Notes under the pieces: model-generated
Seen by the model: only the letters and a program-made list of their open reading frames with translations
Database searches by the model: none
What the model was told of the DNA's origin: nothing
Program-made: the position numbers and the translations under genes
Shown: piece after piece, positions 9,271 to 18,925 of the stretch
Layout: every line of letters begins with the position of its first letter
How positions within the stretch are numbered: position 1 is the first letter of the stretch
From: Aquimarina spongiae
Lineage (GTDB): Bacteria; Bacteroidota; Bacteroidia; Flavobacteriales; Flavobacteriaceae
Length of the DNA stretch: 64,000 nucleotides
NCBI RefSeq assembly: GCF_900141785.1
Contig: NZ_FQYP01000014.1
Coordinates: forward strand, 1 to 64,000
Direction of reading: 5' to 3'

Positions 9271-10203
9271 TTGAAACTATATCATAACGCCGATACATAT
9301 ACCAATATAACTCCAACTGTAGTGACCATAGGTACTTTTGACGGTGTACACATTGGCCATAAAAAAATAATTGAACGCCTGGTAGAAAGTGCAAAAACTA
9401 ACGGAATAGAATCTGTAGTTCTTACCTTTTTTCCGCATCCAAGAATGGTGCTGCAACAAGATTCCGACATCAAGTTGATCAATACCATCGATGAGCGCAT
9501 TCAAATTCTAGAAAAAACCGGATTAGACAACTTGGTTATCCATCCGTTTACCAAAGAGTTTTCGAGACTTACTGCCGGAGAGTATGTGCAACAAATGCTG
9601 ATCGATGCGCTTAATATCCGTCATGTTATCATAGGATATGACCACCGTTTTGGGCGTAATCGCAATTCGAATATCACCGATCTCGCTTCTTATGGGATTC
9701 AAAATGATTTTACGGTAGAAGAAATTTCGAAACAGGATATTGATGATGTAGCGATAAGCTCAACAAAAATACGACAGGCACTGGCCGATGGAGATATTAT
9801 CAAGGCTAATACCTATTTGGGTTATAACTTTATGCTTACGGGTAAAGTCGTACGAGGAAAAGAACTCGGAAGAAAATTAAGTTATCCAACAGCCAACTTG
9901 CACATCCCCGAAGAGTACAAACTCATCCCAAAAAAGGGAGTATATGTGGTGCAATCCAAAATCGACAACAAACTCTATTTTGGAATGATGAATATCGGGA
10001 CAAATCCTACCGTAAATGGCGAGCAACAAACGATAGAAACGCATTTTTTTGATGCTTCTTTCAACTTATACGATAAAAAAATACAGATCGAAATGCTTAA
10101 ACGCATTCGAGACGAGAAAAAATTCAATTCGGTCGAGGAACTTCAGGAAGCGATGCAACAAGATGAAGAATTTTCTCGCGAATACATAAATTCTTTGGTA
10201 TGA
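9271..10203 (+). CDS. ribF: Bifunctional riboflavin kinase/FAD synthetase
   Basis: This 310-residue enzyme converts riboflavin to FMN and FMN to FAD in the cytoplasm. The N-terminal adenylyltransferase half shows TIGTFDGVHIGHKKII (~20-35) and GYDHRFGRNR. The C-terminal flavokinase half shows GKVVRGKELGRKLSYPTANL (~192-211) and GMMNIGTNPTVNG. The start codon is TTG at 9271: there is no in-frame ATG before the conserved N-terminus. Its stop codon overlaps the start of the HTTM gene (ATGA at 10200), so the two are translationally coupled. Confidence 0.94.
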   Translation: MKLYHNADTYTNITPTVVTIGTFDGVHIGHKKIIERLVESAKTNGIESVVLTFFPHPRMVLQQDSDIKLINTIDERIQILEKTGLDNLVIHPFTKEFSRLTAGEYVQQMLIDALNIRHVIIGYDHRFGRNRNSNITDLASYGIQNDFTVEEISKQDIDDVAISSTKIRQALADGDIIKANTYLGYNFMLTGKVVRGKELGRKLSYPTANLHIPEEYKLIPKKGVYVVQSKIDNKLYFGMMNIGTNPTVNGEQQTIETHFFDASFNLYDKKIQIEMLKRIRDEKKFNSVEELQEAMQQDEEFSREYINSLV

Positions 10204-11531
10204 TCAATCGTTGGCTATTTACTCAAATTGATAATAGTGCCTTAATTATATTTAGAGTCTTTTTTGGATTTCTGATTGCTGCAGAGGCGATTGGGGCCAT
10301 CTTTACCGGTTGGATCACCCGCACGATGATCGAACCTCAGTTTACCTTCAATTTTATCGGGCTTGACTTTTTACAACCCCTACCGGGTAATGGCATGTAT
10401 TTCTATTTTGCAGTAATGGGCATCTTTGGACTTCTGGTCATGGTTGGGTTTAAATACCGATGGAGCATGCTAGCATATACCATTATGTGGGCTGGAGTGT
10501 ATTTTATGCAAAAATCCTCGTATAACAATCATTACTATCTCCTATTGTTATTATTGATCATGATGAGTGTATTGCCTGCAGGTAATTATTTTTCTATAGA
10601 CGTAAAACGTAATCCCGCTCTAAAGAAAATATCCATGCCCCGATGGTGTGTTTTGGCCATCATTGCACAACTTTGGATTGTGTACACCTATGCTTCGGTA
10701 GCTAAATTATACCCTGATTGGCTGGACTATAGTGTTGCCAAAAACCTGATGTTGGGTAGAGCATACTACCCTATTATTGGTGACCTGCTACAAGGACATT
10801 GGGCACATGTAAGCATTACCTATTTTGGGATTTTATTTGATTTACTTATTGTTCCTCTTCTCTTATGGAGAAGGACTCGATTAGCTGCATTCTTCTTCAG
10901 TATTTTCTTTCATATTTTCAATTCGATCATCTTTCAAATTGGGATTTTTCCATATTTATCACTGGCTTTTACCGTGTTTTTCTTTTCCAAAGAGCGGATT
11001 CATGCCATTTTTATGAAAAAGAAAGAATTTTATGACAAAAATGAAGTCATTGTACCCTCTTACAAAAAGATACTGATTCCTGTTGCTATAATTTGGTTTG
11101 CGATACAGATTGTCTTACCCGTTCGGCATTGGTTTATCCCAGGAGATGTGCTGTGGACCGAAGAAGGTCACCGTATGAGCTGGCGTATGATGTTGAGAGG
11201 GAGATCGGGTATTACTAATTTTTATGTGGTAGACAAAGCGGATCCTAAGGCAGAAAGAAAATATATCAATAAAAAGGACTACTTATCCAAAAAGCAATTA
11301 CGAACGGTAGCGGCCAAACCGGATGCCATCTGGCAATTTGCGCAACGTCTTAAAAAAATATACGCCGAAGAAGGAAAAGACATTTCGGTATATGTAAAAA
11401 GTAGTGTTTCGGTAAACGGTAAAAAGCGCAGGCCATTTATTGATCCCGAGGTGGATCTGGCCAACACCCCATGGAACTATTTTACTGCTAATCCCTGGAT
11501 TATCAGGTATGATGATGATAAGGAAAAATAA
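10200..11531 (+). CDS. HTTM domain membrane protein (vitamin K-dependent carboxylase-like)
   Basis: 443 residues with six or more hydrophobic helices in the first ~310 residues (IIFRVFFGFLIAAEAIGAIF, YLLLLLLIMMSVLPAG, AAFFFSIFFHIFNSIIFQ). These match the HTTM fold shared with vitamin K-dependent gamma-carboxylase. Motifs include SSYNNHYYLLLLL and GHRMSWRMMLRGR. The C-terminal ~110 residues are soluble and end NPWIIRYDDDKEK. The bacterial function is unknown; lipid or quinone-linked chemistry has been proposed for the fold. The gene overlaps the ribF stop by 4 bases. A short sequence resembling its 3' end occurs after the next gene (13517-13555). Confidence 0.85.
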   Translation: MINRWLFTQIDNSALIIFRVFFGFLIAAEAIGAIFTGWITRTMIEPQFTFNFIGLDFLQPLPGNGMYFYFAVMGIFGLLVMVGFKYRWSMLAYTIMWAGVYFMQKSSYNNHYYLLLLLLIMMSVLPAGNYFSIDVKRNPALKKISMPRWCVLAIIAQLWIVYTYASVAKLYPDWLDYSVAKNLMLGRAYYPIIGDLLQGHWAHVSITYFGILFDLLIVPLLLWRRTRLAAFFFSIFFHIFNSIIFQIGIFPYLSLAFTVFFFSKERIHAIFMKKKEFYDKNEVIVPSYKKILIPVAIIWFAIQIVLPVRHWFIPGDVLWTEEGHRMSWRMMLRGRSGITNFYVVDKADPKAERKYINKKDYLSKKQLRTVAAKPDAIWQFAQRLKKIYAEEGKDISVYVKSSVSVNGKKRRPFIDPEVDLANTPWNYFTANPWIIRYDDDKEK

Positions 11532-11560
11532 AATTCCTTATTTTTAGACACGGTAATTAT

Positions 11561-13489
11561 ATGATTTTTAAAGGTTTGGGAAAGAATAGTTGGATCTTTT
11601 TTTTATTGTTTTCATTTTTTACTACGGCACAAGATGAAAAAAAAGACTGGTATACAGTTTTTGGAACAACACCAAATACTGTTGACAAACGGCTTCATGA
11701 TGATCTCAAAAATGCCCAATCTGCGATTCGGAAAATAAAAATTATCGATACCATAGCGGCAATTCATATTAAGGCAGGAAATACCGATTCGATACTTTAC
11801 TACGGAACACTGCTACAAGAAAAGATTACATCCCACAAAGATGAATTAACCGACTCAGAGTTGTATCTCTCCAAATCATACGATATTCTGGGTAAAGGGA
11901 AACTTAAAAAAGGACTCTTAGATGATGCTATGCAACATTATCTAGATGGCATTAACGCCTCTCCGCTTTCCAAAATGAGTACCATGTATTATACGCATCA
12001 ACTTGGTCTAGGTATAGTATATCTGAATCAGGAGAAGTACGATGCTGCCCTACCAATTTTTGAAGCTTGCCTGCAAAATACTAAAGATGATGAGATTCGT
12101 ATTTTGGCAAAAAAGCACTTGGCTGATGTTTATTTTTTCAAAAAAGACATTCAAAAAGCAAAACTTTACTATCAGGAAGTGCTCGAACAGTTAAGCCTGC
12201 ATAAAAATCACAAAGTAACTTTAGAAACTCAATTAAAGCTGGGGCGTATCGATTTGCATGAAAAAAATCTCGATAAAGCACTACAGTATTTTTTAAGTGT
12301 AAAAGACGAGGCCTTTCAAAATAACTTTTACGATTTATACATAGAAGCAGCTATTAGAATTGGGATCACCTATTACCGTCAGGGAAACTCTGAGATTGCC
12401 GAAATGGTGCTATCCTCTGCATACGTCAATGCGGTGCAATGGAATAAACTAAAACTCCAGGAAGATGTAATTATGGTCCTCAAAGATCTTAAGGTTGCCA
12501 ATAAGGATTATAAAAATGCGTATAACCTCATGACGCAATACCTCTCTATCTCTAATCAAATCCTAAAAGCCCAAAATAAAAAAGTAGTTCAAGAATTAGA
12601 AATTAAATATCAAACCCTGCAAAAGGAAAAGGAAATTCTTGCTCTCAAAGAATCTCAACTATTGAAAGAAGGAGAAATCGAGAAACAGCGAACAATTAAA
12701 AAAGCATTTCTGATAGGTTTTCTGGTGGTTTTGTTTCCGGTCGTGGGATTGTTATTTGTATACTTTCAGAAATTAAAAACGCAAATAGCCTTAAATAAAT
12801 CTCAGGAAGAGGTCAACTCGCAAAAAGTGTATGGTTTAATGAAGGATCAGGAACTTAATCTTATCAAAGCAACCATGGATGGGCAAGACAAAGAGCGTCA
12901 ACGTCTCGCTCGGGAATTGCACGACAGTATTGGAGGAAATTTGGCAAGTATCAAATTACAACTTTCGAATATTTCTGAATCAGACAAGCAAAAAGTCAAC
13001 ATCATCAAACAGGTAGATGAGACCTATAATCAGGTGCGAGATTTCTCCCACAACCTTACGCCAAAGAAATTTCAAAAAAACCCTATCACAGCGCTGGTAA
13101 GGGAGTACGTACATAATGTTTCCAATGGGAGTGACTCCAATATCTCTTTTCATCCTTATCCTGAAAATGAAATTGATAAACTTGAACCTTATCTTACCGA
13201 AGAGTTGTTTAAAATAGTACAAGAATTACTTACAAATTCGTTGAAACACGCAAAAGCTAAAAAGATTGATATCTACATCAACAAAAATGATGATGTTATT
13301 CAACTACTATTCGAAGACGACGGATTAGGTTTTGATACCAACAAAACTACTGAAGGTATTGGTATCAAAAATATCAAAAACCGACTTAAGTCATTATCAG
13401 GAAAGTTGTTTATAGATTCTATGCTAGGTCGAGGAACGGTAGTCACCATCGAAATCCCTGTACTATCTGCCGTATCTAATTATCTGTAG
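11561..13489 (+). CDS. TPR-containing sensor histidine kinase (HisKA_3 type)
   Basis: 642 residues: a signal peptide or N-terminal anchor (WIFFLLFSFFTTAQ), periplasmic TPR-like helices (~50-340), a coiled coil, one membrane segment (~385-405, FLIGFLVVLFPVVGLLFVYF), then a cytoplasmic kinase. The HisKA_3 dimerisation/phosphoacceptor motif is RQRLARELHDSIGGNLASI with His454. The HATPase domain shows ELLTNSLKHAKAKKI (N box), FEDDGLGFD and GIGIKNIKNR. HisKA_3 kinases normally phosphorylate NarL-type response regulators, but none is adjacent, so this looks like an orphan kinase. It begins 29 bases after the HTTM gene. Confidence 0.88.
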   Translation: MIFKGLGKNSWIFFLLFSFFTTAQDEKKDWYTVFGTTPNTVDKRLHDDLKNAQSAIRKIKIIDTIAAIHIKAGNTDSILYYGTLLQEKITSHKDELTDSELYLSKSYDILGKGKLKKGLLDDAMQHYLDGINASPLSKMSTMYYTHQLGLGIVYLNQEKYDAALPIFEACLQNTKDDEIRILAKKHLADVYFFKKDIQKAKLYYQEVLEQLSLHKNHKVTLETQLKLGRIDLHEKNLDKALQYFLSVKDEAFQNNFYDLYIEAAIRIGITYYRQGNSEIAEMVLSSAYVNAVQWNKLKLQEDVIMVLKDLKVANKDYKNAYNLMTQYLSISNQILKAQNKKVVQELEIKYQTLQKEKEILALKESQLLKEGEIEKQRTIKKAFLIGFLVVLFPVVGLLFVYFQKLKTQIALNKSQEEVNSQKVYGLMKDQELNLIKATMDGQDKERQRLARELHDSIGGNLASIKLQLSNISESDKQKVNIIKQVDETYNQVRDFSHNLTPKKFQKNPITALVREYVHNVSNGSDSNISFHPYPENEIDKLEPYLTEELFKIVQELLTNSLKHAKAKKIDIYINKNDDVIQLLFEDDGLGFDTNKTTEGIGIKNIKNRLKSLSGKLFIDSMLGRGTVVTIEIPVLSAVSNYL

Positions 13490-13516
13490 TGTACTGTTTT
13501 TGTGCTTCGAATGTAT

Positions 13517-13555
13517 CAACATCCATGGATCATCAAATATGATCGGGAAGAATAA
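13517..13555 (+). pseudogene. Possible 3' remnant of an HTTM gene
   Basis: The plus frame reads QHPWIIKYDREE then TAA. The end of the intact HTTM protein upstream reads NPWIIRYDDDKEK then TAA. Over the eight aligned codons from N/H to D, 19 of 24 bases match, and most differences are synonymous (CCC/CCA, ATT/ATC) or conservative (Arg/Lys). It is in frame with, and downstream of, the kinase stop codon. It is short, so chance or an unrelated origin cannot be excluded. Confidence 0.4.
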
Positions 13556-13763
13556 TCACAAGGGCCCTGGTGCGGCATAATTGCTGTCTACCCCGTATAC
13601 CACACCTATTTTTTGACCCTTATGTCCTCAACTTTATCAATTAAATTTGGTAATCGTCAATTAAAAATTAAAAAACAGAATAAAACAAAAGCAGTTGAGA
13701 AAACACCACGCAATTCATGCTAAGCTTTGCATGGTATTACTGTTATATTTTAGTTTGAGTTGG

Positions 13764-13794
13764 ATCGCCCGGATTTTATATCCGAGCGATTTTT
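13764..13794 (+). terminator. Intrinsic terminator on the plus strand
   Basis: ATCGCCCGGAT (13764-13774) pairs with ATCCGAGCGAT (13780-13790), with one mismatch and a 5-nt loop, followed by TTTT. It would end the transcript of the histidine kinase operon just before the convergent RHS stop codon. Confidence 0.65.
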
Positions 13795-13797
13795 GTT

Positions 13798-16700
13798 TTA
13801 AAACCTAAAACCTCTGCTCTTAATATATCTTCCAATCTTTAGAGCTTTATTTATGGTCTCTTTGATTTTCTTAGAATTGTAATACTTCTTATGAGATCCA
13901 TTAGACCTGCGGTTAGCTTTAAAATCCTTTATTATTTGACCATTATAAACATGTTTCACATCATACAAAATAGAGTAACCATTGTTTTTCCCAATTCTTT
14001 TATTCAAATAATCTCCTCCTTTACCTATTACTCCATCAGCAGTTATCTTTCCTCCTGCTAATCCAATAATTTTCTTTTGAGGGGCACTCAGCGCTAGACC
14101 TAAGAATTCAGGTAATTTATCAGCCCCCCCAAAAACACCAAGAATTGCACTTCCAACCTTACCTGCCCATATTACTTCAGCAGAACCAGTATCTATAGAA
14201 TTTTGGTTGTAAACTCCATCATTGTTTGCATTATAACTTGAGACTTTATCAGTCCACTTGTTAAAAGCTGAGGATTTATCATCTCCACCTACTTTTCTTT
14301 CTCCTGTTGTTATATCTGCCGTGTAATTATCCTGCGACACCACTGAAATACTACCTTCTGCGGTTTTAACAACTGTCCCTTCAGTTACTTTCCCATTGGC
14401 ATCAACCGTATTTGTGATAGACTCAGTGGAAAAATTCACTAAGAAGCTACCATCTTCATTCTCTGTAATAGTCCTAGTGGTTGTTGTTTGGGTAATATGC
14501 GTCACGTTGTGCTCATCTACTCTCGAAGTTATTCCAATTACGGTTTCAGTTATTGGACCTTCAGCATTTGCTCCACTTGGGTCCACCCAAAAAATAGGAT
14601 TATTATCAAATGCGGTGTAAGTAGACATCGAGTGATGGGTTACGGGATCAATCCCCGTAAACCTAGCTAAGGCAGGGTCATACTGTCTAAAATCCATTTC
14701 CATAAGATTTAAACCTAAGGCTTTTTCCAATTCAACATCATTATATCCAAACTTTTGAGCCGCTGTATTCCCTAAGGAAGAAATCATATTGTTATACCCT
14801 TTGTGTGCTAACCCAAATGGGTAGTAGTTCTTTTCCTCTACAATCTCACTACCTACAGTACCATTCACTTTGGTAATTCGTAAGTCATCAAACCAACCCT
14901 CCACTTTGGATCCTCCTGTATAAATATCAACACGTAGATTTAATTTGTCAATATTAGCTGGAACTGTGACACGCTTTTCTACGTATACCCACTTATTTGT
15001 GTCTCGTACTCTGGGAGCTTCAACTATTTGTGTAAAATATCCCGTTTCTTCATTTTCATTCATAAATAGCATAAGTCGACCATAGGCACTGCTTGGGGCT
15101 TCGATATATATCCATCCTGAAAATATGTAATCTGTAGCGATACTGTTGTTGATTGTTATCCATTCATTATTATGTACAAACACTTCTCCCGATCCGGTTC
15201 TGGATAGTTTCACTGCTTTGGTTCCGGATACAGCATGCTTACTATCGATATTTGCAGAGGAACCATGTAGCGCTCCTACACTACTCCATCCAGCACTATG
15301 GCTTAGGTCATCAAAGAAGACCTCCGTAGTCGGTGCTGTGATTTCTCCATCTTTGTTAGCATCGGTATACGACAAACGAATATTCCCCAAATGATCCTTA
15401 TGTTGATATACGTAGTTAAATGTCCCGTTGTTGTTTTCTACGTATCCTTCGGGATGGTTAAAGAACTGCAAAGTCCCGTTTTCATAAACATGGTTCCCCG
15501 CATAATCGGTAATTATTCCGTTTACCGTTTTTCTATGCTTTATTCCTGAAGCATCGTACTTGTAATCGATATTTTCGCCCGCAATAGTTACTCGGGTGGG
15601 TAAATTCAAATGATTATAGGTAATCCCAGTAATGCCTTTGTTTGCATCCGTTTTCATATTACCATTGGTATCGTAAGTATATTCTGTGGCTACATTTACT
15701 CCATCTTGAAAACCATAATTATCATTACCGTTATCCAGTACTTTGGTGAGCTTATTCCCACTGTCATAAGAGTATACTAAATTATCCATCAATCCAAAAG
15801 CAGTTGCAGCTGTATTAGTATGTCCTTTACGTTGTAATCTTAGTATATTTCCGTTTTTGTCATACGCAATCCCTCCTACATCATACCGGTCATCTTTGGT
15901 TCCTGTAGCAGCTGTAAGCCTATTCAAGGCATCATACGTATACGTATACGCTCTGGTACTGGCATCCATATTTTGGGTATGCCAACTGGTCTGTGCGATA
16001 TTACCGTTATACAATCTTTTGCTAGCATCACTACCCGTATTATATCTCAAGTTGAAATTGAATAAATCGTTGTCGTCTATCCCATCTTCATTAATCGATG
16101 TTAACCAACCACGTACATTGTATTTGTAATCTGTTTTTTGTAGCCCTTTGCTGTTATCAACAATCTTGAAGTCTCTAATCTTTGCTCCATTAGTATGCAT
16201 TGAGATATCTCCCAACAAACTCCCATACGAAGCTGTTTTGGAAACATAAAAGGTATCCCCATTCTTTTTGTAATGGATCGTATTACCTATACGTTCTACT
16301 CTGAGGACATCTCCAATTGCAAACTTACCATACTCTCCTTTATGACTCCCATTTTCATAAATGATCAGTCTTTTTGTCCAATAGAGATAAATAGCGTGAT
16401 TAATTGTGTTGTAATGCGCATTACTGTTACTATTAGACAACCCAATCATCATCGGGGTATTATCTGAACCGGCAATAAACTCAACATAACCATCTTTAGC
16501 AAAACTACCTTGCGTAGCCAAACCAACAGCCCAGCCACCACCGCTCACTTTGGTGATTTGATTATTATTAATAGTAAGCCCACTAGTGATATCTTTATAT
16601 CCAGATTTGGTACCATTACTTACTATTTTGCTGGTCAACCGCCCCAAATCATCATAATTATTTTTTACAATACGTTCTGAGGTTTGATTATTCACTTGCT

Positions 16701-18918
16701 GGGTTTGACTAATCATTCGTTCCATATGATCATATTCAAAACGATCTACAGTAACTACGTCTGCTTTTCCTTGTTTTTTATGAGTAGTTCTAGTCTCTAA
16801 TACTTTACTTGTGAAATCATCCAATTTATTTTCCACAATATCAGCAGTTTGTAGATAATCATTCTTTAAATAGATATAAATAGGTCTACCTTTTTCGTCA
16901 TAATAGCTTACTGTAGTAATCCAACTATTAGTACCCAGTACTCTTGTTTTTGTTACCGTAGGCAAACCTTTGGTTCTAGTTGTAGAGGTTTGTCCATAAC
17001 TAGTGGTCACTGTATTGGACAATCCAGATGGTAAATCTGTATAGGTATCATAATAATTTACCGTATAAACCTGAGTGACTCCAGAGGGTATAGCAGAATT
17101 TGTATAATAAACATTGATACCCCCCAGATTTCTGGCTGTGCTTTGCCTACTCTCCCACTGTGTATACGATGTAGAGTTGGCAGCATTCTGAAGTGTCACC
17201 CTCGAAGAAAGATTTTTAGTATACCCTGTATAAACAATTCTACCTAGTTTATCATACTTGGTAAACAAGAGCTCTCTATCCAATTGTCCACTGGAATTCG
17301 TTTGTGTATGCTGTATTGCATCCTGAGTTAGCACAGGGCGATCTAATTTATCATATACGATATACTCCCATCCTTTACCAGGAACTTTCTTCTCTACCAA
17401 ACGGTTTCTGTTGTCATATTTATACTGATAACACAGCTCGGTAAGCTCACTGTTCGAGATACCATTAGACGTGTCTGCTTTGGGAGGGATTACATAGGTT
17501 AAATTTCCAAAGTCGTCATATACATAATACGTGTCGTGCGGTTGACCTGCATTGTAATTTCTTTTCAAAACAACCTGTTCTTGTTTATTCTTAAACTCTT
17601 CGGTAGTGTGATCCACTCCTGAGGTCCAGTTCTCATCTTTGGTTACTGTTTTATACAACTCCCCTTGACCATAATAGCTTGTACCTCCTTGCAATGTTGG
17701 TGTATAGGTATTGTTGGCAAAACTGGTTGCTACGCTATACATTCTTACTTCGTTTACCCCATTGGTTTGATAGCCCAACTTAATCTCATGCCCACTACCT
17801 AATTTCCAGTCTTTACCTGGTGCTGCTTGTTTCACTACTCTGTTGAGTGGGGAACCATCAAATTCTTTCTCAGAATATGCATTTACCCCTGTAGGCAAAG
17901 TTACTCCTGCAAAGTCTTCTTCATATTTTTGTTGATAGTATTTTTGAGTTGTAAGTCCAACATCCCCGGTGCGGATATTGGCATTATTACTCTGGCTGGC
18001 AAAAGGTAAATATTCCTTGGCTTGTCTTCCTAAAGCATCATAGCTTACATGAGTCACGATATCACTAGCTTTTTCTTCAGTAACAAATGCTGATTTTCTA
18101 TTTACAATATCTTGTATCGATAACTCAGTACCATCTATAGCCTGTGCTAGAGGGTTCCAAAAGTACTGCCGTACGTTAGTATCTGTACAATAATACAGGT
18201 AATTTCTAAAACGAGTTTGATCAATTCCCGGTCTCCATTTATATTCTGTACCATCTATGACCTTGTTTCCGTTAAGATCGTACACTCCACTTTCTCCGGT
18301 ATCTCCACCAGTATAACTATGTGGATGTACGATTCCTACCATCAAATACCAGGTATTTAGTTGAGGTAAATCACCTGCCCAAAAATAAGGGTTGTTATTT
18401 TCAGTCCCGTTTAAGTTATTTACGTTCTGCGTACCATGGTAAGTCGTTCCCGCTTGAGAAGCTGTACGTTTTACCCATACTGTATATCGATACGTTTTGG
18501 TATTATCGATAGTAAAGTAATCGGTATTCCAACCTCCATCTGCGTTGCTAGCAGCATCGGGTTTACATTCCCATAATAAATCGGTAGTTCCAAAAGGAGT
18601 AGCTCCATTTACCACCTTATTTTCGGATGCAGCTCCATTACGATTATAAAAGGCTGTAGCCGTATTATTGAGTTGCCAATCTATAGGCACCACATTATCA
18701 GAAACTACATTACCTCCAGCTGCTACACCAATGATTTGTTTTACTCTTCCTAATCCATCAAAATATTGAATGGTAGTCATCACCTTGTCCTTATCATGCC
18801 CTGTTACCGGGGTGGTCGTAGGTTGCTTATAAACCTTGGTTTCTGTATAATTCTCTGTTTGACTTTGTGCGAATATGACAAACGGAAAGAATACTAATAA
18901 AATAAATATCTTTTTCAT
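13798..18918 (-). CDS. DUF6443/RHS-core secreted protein with variable C-terminal tip
   Basis: 1706 residues with a signal peptide (MKKIFILLVFFPFVIFAQ) and an N-terminal DUF6443 region (KVMTTIQYFDGLGRVKQIIG). Many YD repeats follow (YKYDNRNRLVEKKVPGKGW, YTYDALNRLTAATG). Two lectin- or jelly-roll-like stretches interrupt them: ~775-925 (SPRY-like, IGDVLRVERIGNTIHYKKNG) and ~1195-1345 (carbohydrate-binding-like, DYIFSGWIYIEAPSSAYGRL). The RHS-associated core ends with ARFTGIDPVTHHSMSTYTAF and DNNPIFWVDPSG (~1420-1447). The last ~260 residues are unique and end in a Lys/Arg-rich segment (YSILYDVKHVYNGQIIKD onward), as in polymorphic toxins. I do not recognise the tip. No immunity gene follows. 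It is the last gene of the RHS operon, 7 bases after its neighbour. Confidence 0.88.
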   Translation of the reverse strand: MKKIFILLVFFPFVIFAQSQTENYTETKVYKQPTTTPVTGHDKDKVMTTIQYFDGLGRVKQIIGVAAGGNVVSDNVVPIDWQLNNTATAFYNRNGAASENKVVNGATPFGTTDLLWECKPDAASNADGGWNTDYFTIDNTKTYRYTVWVKRTASQAGTTYHGTQNVNNLNGTENNNPYFWAGDLPQLNTWYLMVGIVHPHSYTGGDTGESGVYDLNGNKVIDGTEYKWRPGIDQTRFRNYLYYCTDTNVRQYFWNPLAQAIDGTELSIQDIVNRKSAFVTEEKASDIVTHVSYDALGRQAKEYLPFASQSNNANIRTGDVGLTTQKYYQQKYEEDFAGVTLPTGVNAYSEKEFDGSPLNRVVKQAAPGKDWKLGSGHEIKLGYQTNGVNEVRMYSVATSFANNTYTPTLQGGTSYYGQGELYKTVTKDENWTSGVDHTTEEFKNKQEQVVLKRNYNAGQPHDTYYVYDDFGNLTYVIPPKADTSNGISNSELTELCYQYKYDNRNRLVEKKVPGKGWEYIVYDKLDRPVLTQDAIQHTQTNSSGQLDRELLFTKYDKLGRIVYTGYTKNLSSRVTLQNAANSTSYTQWESRQSTARNLGGINVYYTNSAIPSGVTQVYTVNYYDTYTDLPSGLSNTVTTSYGQTSTTRTKGLPTVTKTRVLGTNSWITTVSYYDEKGRPIYIYLKNDYLQTADIVENKLDDFTSKVLETRTTHKKQGKADVVTVDRFEYDHMERMISQTQQVNNQTSERIVKNNYDDLGRLTSKIVSNGTKSGYKDITSGLTINNNQITKVSGGGWAVGLATQGSFAKDGYVEFIAGSDNTPMMIGLSNSNSNAHYNTINHAIYLYWTKRLIIYENGSHKGEYGKFAIGDVLRVERIGNTIHYKKNGDTFYVSKTASYGSLLGDISMHTNGAKIRDFKIVDNSKGLQKTDYKYNVRGWLTSINEDGIDDNDLFNFNLRYNTGSDASKRLYNGNIAQTSWHTQNMDASTRAYTYTYDALNRLTAATGTKDDRYDVGGIAYDKNGNILRLQRKGHTNTAATAFGLMDNLVYSYDSGNKLTKVLDNGNDNYGFQDGVNVATEYTYDTNGNMKTDANKGITGITYNHLNLPTRVTIAGENIDYKYDASGIKHRKTVNGIITDYAGNHVYENGTLQFFNHPEGYVENNNGTFNYVYQHKDHLGNIRLSYTDANKDGEITAPTTEVFFDDLSHSAGWSSVGALHGSSANIDSKHAVSGTKAVKLSRTGSGEVFVHNNEWITINNSIATDYIFSGWIYIEAPSSAYGRLMLFMNENEETGYFTQIVEAPRVRDTNKWVYVEKRVTVPANIDKLNLRVDIYTGGSKVEGWFDDLRITKVNGTVGSEIVEEKNYYPFGLAHKGYNNMISSLGNTAAQKFGYNDVELEKALGLNLMEMDFRQYDPALARFTGIDPVTHHSMSTYTAFDNNPIFWVDPSGANAEGPITETVIGITSRVDEHNVTHITQTTTTRTITENEDGSFLVNFSTESITNTVDANGKVTEGTVVKTAEGSISVVSQDNYTADITTGERKVGGDDKSSAFNKWTDKVSSYNANNDGVYNQNSIDTGSAEVIWAGKVGSAILGVFGGADKLPEFLGLALSAPQKKIIGLAGGKITADGVIGKGGDYLNKRIGKNNGYSILYDVKHVYNGQIIKDFKANRRSNGSHKKYYNSKKIKETINKALKIGRYIKSRGFRF

Positions 18919-18925
18919 CTTGCTG

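Larger units (their letters stand above)
13490..13797. other. Intergenic region between convergent kinase and RHS genes
   Basis: 308 bases with no independent gene. They contain a 39-base remnant resembling the HTTM gene tail (13517-13555), an AT-rich stretch, a small CATGC/GCATG hairpin near 13715 and a plus-strand terminator at the right edge. No immunity-like ORF follows the RHS gene here on either strand. Confidence 0.7.
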
